Origin: Phlebopus portentosus
Lineage: Eukaryota > Basidiomycota > Agaricomycetes > Boletales > Boletinellaceae
NCBI GenBank assembly: GCA_037892935.1
Contig: JAYXKI010000013.1
Location: forward strand, 1,364,001-1,428,000
DNA: 64,000 nucleotides
Direction of reading: 5' to 3'
Positions 55,986-64,000 of this stretch are shown piece by piece (position 1 is the stretch's first letter; every line of letters begins with the position of its first letter). Both the position numbers and the translations under genes were made by a program. Under the pieces are notes generated by a model, which saw only the letters and a list, made by a program, of their open reading frames with translations, was not told where the DNA came from and did no database searches.

Positions 55986-57272
55986 CATCGGAAGCTAGTT
56001 GGAACCAGCAGCTAGAAGTTCTTAACAAGGAGATTGCAGATCTCACAGCTCGGTAAGCATAGCTTTCTGCTCACTTCCTCATAGACCTCTAAGCAAGAAT
56101 ATAGTTGCAAAGACCTCACGGCTCAAAATAGCCTGCTTCACTGGCACCTGGATTCTGTCGGCCCACAGGCCTCTCATATACGTCAAACTGCGGATTCAAA
56201 CATGAACGTGTCAGAGTCAGGTAATGAAGATGATGTGAATGGTCGTGTGGCGGAGCTGCGTTCCGTGGTCGCCTATCTGCACAAGGAGAAGGAAATTGCT
56301 TTATCCAAGCAGGAGAATGCACCGTCTCAGGCAGGTTCTCGAGGAAACAAGGACGGCACCATGAAATGTATGTCCACACCGTTCTGCTTATCCTTACTAT
56401 GCATTCTAACTCATTCAAGAGGAGCGCGAAGAAGTAGCGGAGGCTATCAGTAATTCAGCTGAGCATTTCGAATTGCTGGAGAGAATAAACGAGCTCAACA
56501 TTCTCCGTGAAAGCGTCGTCACACTTCGTGCAGAGAGTGAAGCGCAAGCTCTGAGACGGCGCTCGATTGTCCCCCCGTCAGAACTGAACCCGCTTAAAGA
56601 GAAAAAGGAGACGCACCGACCTGAGCTTGATGCAAAAAACGCTCAGATTAAACGGCTTGACGATGCGAACGGTCAATGGAAGGAACGAAATGCTCAGCCT
56701 CTTACGAAGGCAAGTTAACTGATCCGCATTATAGTATCTATACTTGACGGCTTATCGACAACGATTAGCACGATCGTACTGACTCAGACGGCGTCCAGGC
56801 TCTCAAGGACGAGATTGAAGACTTACAGATCGGTTGTCGAAGAGGATGCATATACCAAACTGGCATGTTTTGCACACTCTCGAAAAAGACGCATCGCTGA
56901 CCAGTCGATCTTACAGTTTGAAGTCACGCAGGCCACACTCGCCGATTTCCGAAAGATATGCCCGTCTAATCACGCAACCGACTTGGGCAACGGAATCAAC
57001 AGATCTCCAAGTTGAACGAGACTGTCTCTGAGGTGCGAAAGCAAGTCAAGGACCTGTCCGACGAAAAGGCGCCTCGCCAGTCTGGTCGCAGTGGTAGTAT
57101 CATCGGATTCAAATGCCGGGATGGGGTCGTTGAAGACTCAACTGGCGGTTGCAGTCCCAGCCAGGAGAGAGAGAGCTCGGCGAAGTTACTAACCGATGAG
57201 ATGAGCAAAGCGAAGAAGGTTGCAGCTGACCATGAGGCTCCTTTGGTGAGTGTGCTGAGTTTCGACTGCTAG
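55966..57272 (+). pseudogene. MLP1/TPR nucleoporin fragment, first copy
   Basis: Coiled-coil of the nuclear basket protein family. Recognisable blocks: ASEASWNQQLEVLNKEI, then an intron (GTAAGC...TATAG) before CKDLTAQN, IRQTADS, AELRSVVAYLHKEKEI, LSKQENA, an intron, ELLERINELNILRES, LNPLKEKKE, AQIKRLDDANGQWKERNAQ, a damaged stretch, and QISKLNETVSEVRKQ. The order follows the family; the match is from memory and no search was run. Frameshifts and stops are frequent. Introns are retained, so it was copied as DNA. Confidence 0.6.
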
Positions 57273-59670
57273 CAATATTCCCTAAAATTTTGTCGAGTCA
57301 GCTCTCCGCGGGGAGAGGGACAGCTTGCTCGCGGAGAAAAAGCTTCTGGACAAAGTGGCGTTGTTCCAGTGGTTGAAGGTACCGATGTCGCCCAAGTTCG
57401 ACAGCTTGAAGCTGAGAAGGCGAAGCTTTCAAGGGCCCGAGACGACGCTCTCGCAGGTGCGAGGGACGCGGAAGAGCGTGTACTCTCAACAGAGCGACCG
57501 AACGTGGTACGGTGGAGTCTGCGACGGCCTTCCTTCTTTTCCGATTCCCATTAGCCTCCACCGTTGCCAACGTCGCTTGTCGCTCGTCGCCCGTCGCCCA
57601 TTGCTCCTTACTTCTAACGTCTGCCTTCATGCGGATGATGCGCATCTGCTCGCTCAACACCGCCTCCCTCGGCTTCCTTTACAATCGGATCTTTATTTCA
57701 AGATATTGGTGCGGACGCATTGTCCAAATTCTTCCCTGCCCTCAACCATGTTAGTTGTGCAGCACTTCATTGAACGTGTCTCCGGATAGCTTGTTCAGTT
57801 CTAATATAATCATTTCAACGATCAGCAGCATGCAGGAGAAGTTCACCGAGGTTTACTCTGAATACGTTAGGATGCAATGCGAATTGGTCAAGAAATGGTA
57901 TTCGTATTCTTGCTGGAGTTATTGCTGCATTTGAAGAAGAAGTATGTTGACTCCCTTTTTACATTGATCACTGGCATTAATTTCAATTTGGGTCCCAGTT
58001 ATCGGGAAGCAAGAGATCGAGCGACCTACAGCAAGTCCAGTTTGCGACTCAGGTCTCTCGAGCACTCACAAACAGCGGCGTTTCTCTGGTAAAGCTTCAA
58101 AACGCGAAGAATGACGAAGAGAACCTGAAGCGAGAGAACGTTCTATAGAGCTGGCAGCTTGACGATACTCGCAAATCAAAGGTCTCCTCAAGGAACTGGA
58201 TCGATTACAGGACGCGCCGCTGCCTTCAGATGAAGGTTTACAGATTAGTTGACAGTAAACGAACATGGCTCTATTGGGTTAGGTCCGCGAGATTTCGGCA
58301 AGAATGGAAAATTCTGAACAGAAGTACAAGGCACGAATGGAGGACGATCAGAATAGGTTATCCGCGAGGTGCACGAAACAATCACAGCGTTCTGAAGATG
58401 TCTTCTACGTTACTATCCATCATGGCACGCGGAGTATTCGTCGAAGGCCCGATAACCTCTCATGAAGGCCGATATAAGTCGAACGCACTCACTTACGAGA
58501 ACGGGCCGATGAGCTTGTCAAGTAGGCACAAATGAATCGAGAAAGATTACCGTTTATGAGCGAGGTACGTCCTCGAACACTATCACGACTGGTGCCATAT
58601 CACAATCAACTGACGAAGACGGCTCGGAGCAGGACTTCAAGGCTGAACTTGCCGAGCCTCGGTGAGCTTGACCGTATTTATTAGTGTTCGCTGATCACTG
58701 TCTTCCACGGCATGACGCAGAGCTGCACCCAAGTCTGCCGGAGGTGATCTCGCCATGTGCAGCAATTCCAGGAAATTAGTCAAGCCAGTGAAACTGCTTT
58801 TCAAGCACTGCCCGCCGCGCATGACGGGTATAGGGTATCGGTCGAGGCCCAGATCACTAAAGTTGAGGTACGGGAAGCTCATTTGCCCTCTGCATCATAT
58901 ATGTATATTCATTATTTCTAAGGTGAACGGAAGGGGCTTGAGGAGAAAAATGTCTTCTCTGCAGGATGATATCGCTCGACTTGCCGAGAAGAGCGGTGAG
59001 CTTCAACGGCCGCTCGAAGAGTATGTGATCATGCACTCAGGACAAGAAGATGCTGGAAGACATTTGTTGGTATCGCCAATGCCGAGAGGAGCTCTCTCAG
59101 TGATCGGGCGTCTCCTGAGAACAAGGTGCCGGAACAGACGGAACGGGCCAAGGCAGGTCTTCCTAAGATTTCAGGGGTAGGGCTGGACTTACCCACTATA
59201 TAAGACTGCCGAAGAGGAGTATTCTCGCAAAACCGTCGCTCATACCGGGTCGCTCAAGGTCGTGGACTGTCTCAAGGAGCTCAGAAAGGTGTGGGTCTCG
59301 TTACATGAGAAGATGATCCAGGCTGCGACTGCTCAGGCCAAGTCGACTGCATCGGAAAATAATTGGAACCAGCAGCGAGAAGTCTTCTACAAGGAGATCG
59401 TGGATCTCAGAGCTCGGTAAGCACTGTCGTTCTACGCTCCTCCTCGTACCTTCCTTGAGCAAGAGTCATGTTGCAAGGACCTCGCGGCACATAATGGCCC
59501 ACCTCACCAGCGCCCGGAGTCCGTCAGCTCACAGGCCTCTCGCGTACGTCAAGCAGCGGATTCAAAGCGAACGTGTCGGCGTCGGGTGGCCCTATGACGG
59601 AGATGCGGTGTGTGCTGTCCTACCTACGCAAGGAGAAGGACATTGTTGACTTCAAGTAGAACTCTCCGGA
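57273..59670 (+). pseudogene. MLP1/TPR nucleoporin fragment, second overlapping copy
   Basis: Contains RDSLLAEKKLLDKV, VRQLEAEKAKLSRARDDAL, KLQNAKNDEENLKREN, ISQASETAFQALPAAHDGY (58,774-58,830), KKMLEDICW, SLKVVDCLKELRKV (59,248-59,288), then NNWNQQREVFYKEIVDLRAR (59,360-59,416), CKDLAAH and LSYLRKEKDIVD (59,617-59,652). The last blocks repeat those of the first copy, so the locus is a partial tandem duplication in which the second copy starts earlier in the gene. Many stops; not functional. Confidence 0.55.
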
Positions 59671-61588
59671 AAGGGGAATACACGACAAAGGCCCATAGAT
59701 TGATAATCTCGACGAGTCTCTTGAGGAAGAACGGCACTCTTAGATGTACGCCAGTAACGTTTTGCTTATCCTTATCATAAATTTATTCTGCCTTATTCTT
59801 CAACGCAAATCATAAGAAGAAAAGGCCACGAAATTCCTAAAATTCCCCATTGATTCTTCAGAATATTAAAAGCCAACAGACATTAATGCATAGCAGAAGC
59901 GCGTGTGTGAGTAGGTTGAGGCACGCGCCGATCACCTTTCAAAAACGGAACATTTCGATCGAGAATTGGTAGTTGTGCATTGCTATTGCATAAATCAAGG
60001 CGCATCAAATGTGGTAGAAGGATTTAGGACTATGTAGTACTTCTATTCGAGATAAGAATAGGCAAGATTAATCTCTGGAGTCACGTGCAGCAATAAGGAA
60101 AGGTGGTTAAAAGCACAGAAAATCGATACAAGCTAGGTCTTCAGTAATATTTGATACTAAGCAATTGTCATGTCTATAGCATGTCCGTATACAGAATCAC
60201 ATCGCCTGAAAGCTTTTGTGTCAGAATCGGACGGCAAATCCAGGAAAAAATATCACCTTTAAAGCATCCCTTCATACCATCTCCGTGCTTTCTTGACGCC
60301 GAGCAGAAGATCTGTCGAAGATCGTGAAAAACCAGGCCATTGTATGGCCAATGGCTTCAAAGAACATGCTGCAGAAACGGCCGTAGCCGTAGAAGCTGGC
60401 TTCGTCATCCATCTGAGAGATAACAGGCGCGAGTAGTTGTCAATACGACGTAGAGACGTAGAAAAATGCAAAGGACTCGTGTACGGACTGGATAATGCTA
60501 AGCAGTACTAAGTCTCGTGTCAGGTGCAGCTATCGAAAAGATGCATGTATCTCACCTTGGAGTTGTCGGTCCGGAAATGTGAAGCAAATTTAGGATGATT
60601 GACGGTATAATGAGGATGCAAAGAACGATAGTAGGGTGCAGTAGATCAAGCAAGCTCAACGTAGAAATGAATGAAGTCTATTAGAAAACCTCGTTCAGCT
60701 CGCAACGTCGATCAGAACATATATGGTCACTTGCCGAGCAACATATATCACGTCGATCGACCAGTTAGATGTAAACATTCGAGCCCATCTAACTCCCGGT
60801 TCCGAGAGACTTGGCGTCAGTCACGTGACCTAGTTCTTTCCACCTTCACTCACATTCACGATCGGTGTTCAAGAAGCATTTTCCATGGTTCCGTGCTTCC
60901 ATCATCCCCGTTCGGCGCTCAGGGGAAGGAAAGCCGTCAATCATGCCGTCCACATGTTCGGCGAGACTGAGACCCAAAAGCAACCGTGGTTCCATCCTGA
61001 GGTTTGGCGCTTACCACGTGACCTAAACTTTCCAACTTTGTCGCCGACACTCCCATCCAGGCTAATCCATTCTATCTATACATGTATATATAGTTCGCGG
61101 GTATATGTCACGTGTCCTGAACTCAGCCCCCTCCGAACTCCAGCCAGCGAATTCGTTGCAAGACCCATCCAGCAGGTCTGGACGTACTATTTGTAGATAA
61201 TTCCATAAGAAAGCCGGTCCAGCCGGTCCTTTCGGCTCCTCTTCCACACTATCGCCTGCCGTATTCGCCCCCGCTCGCAGGTAGGGCAGCAAGTAATGAC
61301 GAGGCAGGTGCATCTAGGATGGCAGCTGCAGCGGCAGTTACACACATCTCGACAGTATGGCGAGCCATTCCTGTCCACAGAATTCGTCTGCCATTTCCCT
61401 TTTCTGCTTTTAGCTGATCTCGAGGACTCTTGTAACTTATTCCGAGATCCTCTGCGTGACGAGTGCAACCCCTTGCTTTCAGTTCGGTAATCTGGTGCCA
61501 AAGAGGGATTCCGCATATGATGTGCAGCAACTTCTTCCTACTAGCCACGGGTTGGAATTTCCACGTTGATCATGTCTCAGCCGTAACC
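59671..61588. other. intergenic region, no gene recognised
   Basis: Only short unsupported frames. It holds three CACGTG boxes in similar context (60,822, 61,015, 61,109). The first two lie in related stretches (GGCG...CACGTGACCTA...CTTTCCA). Confidence 0.5.
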
Positions 61589-61591
61589 TAA

Positions 61592-61772
61592 GGCTGCGTT
61601 CGGTGCTAGTCGCGGCCTTGGAGTCCACGCGGCTCTTGGCCCTGGTAACAGGCAGTCATGCAGGTAAAGATGGCAGGAAAGTGACAGCCAAGAGCTACGA
61701 CTTGGCCAAAACCATCTTTTTTTGCAGGAGAGCCGCGTGACTAAGAGACTGCGGCTAGTACCGAACACAGCC
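61592..61772. mobile_element. Tourist-like MITE (PIF/Harbinger type), 181 bp
   Basis: Terminal inverted repeats GGCTGCGTTCGGTGCTAGTCGC and its imperfect mirror at 61,751-61,772 (three mismatches in 22), flanked by TAA on both sides (61,589-61,591 and 61,773-61,775). The GGCTGTGTTCGG-type end plus a 3-bp TAA/TTA duplication are hallmarks of Tourist MITEs. It has no coding capacity. Confidence 0.8.
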
Positions 61773-63124
61773 TAAGAATACGACGGTTGTTGCATCTCCT
61801 GTTCATGGAGTCTCTGCGATCCAGAAGGCGCTGTCAGATGATGTAATCCAACTGCTTTGACAGGCTCTTTCGTAGAGTGTTGACATGCAGGTTCGCGTAT
61901 CATTCCATTCGTGTCGGAAGACGATAAAGGAAGTGTTACTTCCATTCTCTCAAGCACCTCTGTTCCATCACGCTCCGCCTGTTGGCCAGTCATTGCGTCC
62001 GAGTGAAAAGCTGATGACTGAATATTTGCTTCGTCGCCTTCAAATGATTCTTGCTCCGTAGTATGGGACACCAAGCCCTGCTCCTGGCGATCATCCATGC
62101 CATTCGCGTGAGGACGCAATGGATGAGGTATCTCCTCTGCCACCAGAAGATAGCATAACCAGTCGACCCGGTATCTCACGGCAATGACTTTAGCAAGACT
62201 AGTTACAGGAACAACCAGAAGGGCCATCGCCGAGATCTGTCCTGGGCCCCAAACGAACTGTCGCATACCCATGGAATAGTTCCGTGTAATAGTCAGCTCA
62301 GTATTCACGACGAGAATCGACCAAACGATGACTATAGCGGAAATATTCGCGATCCGCTCAGATCTACTGGCTTGCCCTCCAGCGTGCGGAGCGTTCCTGC
62401 CTCTTTGTCGGATTACGAGAGGCCTGTCTGTGAGACTCTGCTGAGCCGTATCACGCATTCCCATATTACCACCTTCTCTCCTCCTCGCTCGCCTAAACAT
62501 CTGAGATGCGGACCCAAAAATTCGATTCCGGCGCTCGCAGATTCCATAGTCATACAACGTGATCGAGAGAAATGCCACCAGCTGCACGATGAGAAGGATG
62601 ATCCCGACTACCTGACCCGTACGTAATACGTGGAATTCCTTGAAGAGGACCATTACTGCACTCGAGTTGCACTCCGGCAGTGAACCAAAGGATTTCGCGG
62701 AAATGAGTATTGCTAGGCAGCATGATAAGAGGAGAATAGTGTGGCTGAAGAAGACGATCTCAAAAAGAGGCATTCGCCTCCCGAGATGCCAAAACCACGG
62801 GGTTGCAAGGTAGGCAGTTGTCCAGGACAGTGACAGAAGGTACATGATTACAACCGCGTCATTCAACGTCAGTTCCGGATGGCCCTTGAAGCCCAGGATA
62901 AGCGCAATTAGGGCATAAGTGATGCCGTACAGCAGGCAAGTCCAGAGTGCTGAGATGATGTTTTCGAACGTCGGCCCGAACATCACTAAAAGAGCTGTCC
63001 ACGACACAGTCATAAAATGTTTAAAATCGCACTTGTTTCTTTACTGACCGTAGATGAACGTTTGCGTGTAGAACGAGATGCGCACACCGAGACCAACGAT
63101 GTCGCGATTTGCCTGGGGAAGCAT
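61772..63124 (-). CDS. fungal multi-pass membrane protein, hypothetical
   Basis: Two exons, 63,124-63,049 and 62,994-61,772, joined over a 54-bp intron (GTCAGT...GACAG), give 432 residues. I chose this start because exon 1 (MLPQANRDIVGLGVRISFYTQ) has the DIVG.GVR..FY.Q pattern of basidiomycete multi-TM proteins and keeps the frame. About seven hydrophobic segments follow (for example GITYALIALILGF, LFEIVFFSHTILLLSCCLAILI, VVGIILLIVQLVAFLSI, ISAIVIVWSILVV), then GPGQISAMALLVVPV and a hydrophilic cytosolic tail. Substrate unknown. The stop TAG is formed by the MITE junction. Confidence 0.78.
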
Positions 63125-64000
63125 AGATCAGACCAAAATCATTTATCCGGGGTGGAAGTGGATGTGCTCATACCTCTGGCGACCGACACTCTGATTCTAA
63201 TAGCAAATACATCTATGTTGTTTCGTTTCAAATACGGCGAGCTTTATGTCTTTGGAGAAATGTACAGTCCAGAACTGATAGAGAATGGTATCCAGATATC
63301 CAGTGGTTCAGTACGTTGACGAGCTTCTTTTCCGTCGTCGAGAGAAGCACGAAACTTGAAACACGTGCATTCATAAACCCTAACCCGATCCACTCTCAGA
63401 TTTTCAAATTATGTAATGACGCTACCATTGCTGCCAATATCAATGTTTCAAACAAACAGCTTAAGCTGTAGTTTCGTCTCGATGCCACCTTAGCCTGCTA
63501 CGTGTCTGACTTTCTTCGTAATAATCAGAGGAATCGCGCCGGAGACCATCGTCAAAAATGGTTGGCCGTCGTGGCTTTTGGTTGTTCTCCACACCAAGCC
63601 ATCCATGGTATCACCCAGACGATCGGCTCGTTTGGGCACGCTCCCGCAGGCGTCCACAACGTCTTCTATCCCGGGCCGCGCAAGTGATTCCGGATCCTCC
63701 AACTGGCTGGTCAACGACCGGTACGGAAACCTGAGTACCGGGACCGCCGTCTGGTCTTCCTCGCTTTTGTACTCCCATCAAAATTATATTTCAGCCGATC
63801 CTTAGTTATAAAGAACGGCCCGTCGCATTCCAAGCAGTGTGCTCTCCTACTCAGTATCGGTGTCTTCAGTCTCCTCTGATATTTTTACTTCAAGCGGCTA
63901 GGTCCGTGGACATACTTATCATTCTTCAGGTGCAGTGAAGAAGGTAGTCGTGGACGACCTTGGCGAACATGTATCGGAACAGGGTGAAGAAGGCATCAGT
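63125..64000. other. right edge, no gene supported
   Basis: Short frames on both strands without recognisable domains. The last 80 bp (from about 63,930, after a TTCTTCAG acceptor-like site) read GAVKKVVVDDLGEHVSEQ on the plus strand and could be an exon of a gene continuing beyond the window, but this is weak. Confidence 0.3.

Noticed and set aside
57298..57789. Frames of 120-154 codons on both strands
   Set aside because: Out of frame with the MLP1/TPR blocks (RDSLLAEKK, VRQLEAEKAK) that explain this stretch.
61187..61548. Minus-strand frames of 99-109 codons
   Set aside because: No recognisable domain, promoter or splice structure; I could not support a gene.

Overview
The window looks like a transposon-dense stretch of a basidiomycete genome, most likely an agaricomycete. 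The evidence is spliceosomal introns of about 50-60 bp, chromodomain Ty3/gypsy retrotransposons, a CACTA/Plavaka (Tnp2-type) transposase, many IS630/Tc1-type DD34E transposases with introns, and fragments of eukaryotic HSP70, RNA polymerase II RPB1 and MLP1/TPR nucleoporin genes. The only ordinary host gene I can support is a multi-pass membrane protein at 61.8-63.1 kb.

Layout. 1-18.3 kb: a decayed DD34E transposon ('element I'; transposase 10.7-11.9 kb, accessory gene 1.8-3.8 plus 10.4-10.5 kb, probable right end 17.6-18.3 kb). It is broken up by chromovirus A (runs off the left edge), chromovirus B (3,827-10,429, 5-bp target duplication TTACT) and truncated chromovirus E (12,906-17,354), which itself holds a probable solo LTR. 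18.3-32.5 kb: the most interesting part. A 10.06-kb element ('element F', 22,423-32,479) has 1,392-bp terminal inverted repeats (TIRs) and four apparently intact genes: a DD34E transposase, an AT-hook protein with a SAM-like C-terminus, and two divergent coiled-coil paralogues X1 and X2. X1 and X2 run outward into the two TIRs, so their last 53 or so codons are encoded by the TIR and are identical. A 4.1-kb second copy of the transposase-X1-TIR half (F', 18,342-22,416) abuts it, making a 2.7-kb palindrome. 32.5-47.3 kb: two decayed relatives in opposite orientation (G and G'), interrupted by chromoviruses C (truncated) and D (38,369-45,020). 48.0-49.0 kb: another DD34E relic (K). 49.2-51.9 kb: a Tnp2-like transposase. 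52.3-53.8 kb: a chimera of RPB1 and HSP70 gene fragments lying between two clusters of TGTGTAGAT-type repeats. 54.3-56.0 kb: a fifth DD34E element (J) joined to duplicated MLP1/TPR pseudogene pieces (56.0-59.7 kb). 59.7-61.6 kb: no gene seen. 61.6 kb: a Tourist-like MITE whose junction supplies the stop codon of the membrane-protein gene.

How the parts work together (inference). In F the transposase presumably acts on the long TIRs. The AT-hook/SAM-like protein recurs beside the transposase in elements I, F, G and J, so it is a stable partner and may bind DNA or assemble the complex. X1 and X2 are F-specific in this window. In the chromoviruses, Gag is read from a leader without AUG (candidate ACG start), and Gag-Pol appears to be made by -1 frameshifting at a conserved GGGTTTT heptamer. 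The pol stop codon is embedded in the polypurine tract next to the 3' LTR.
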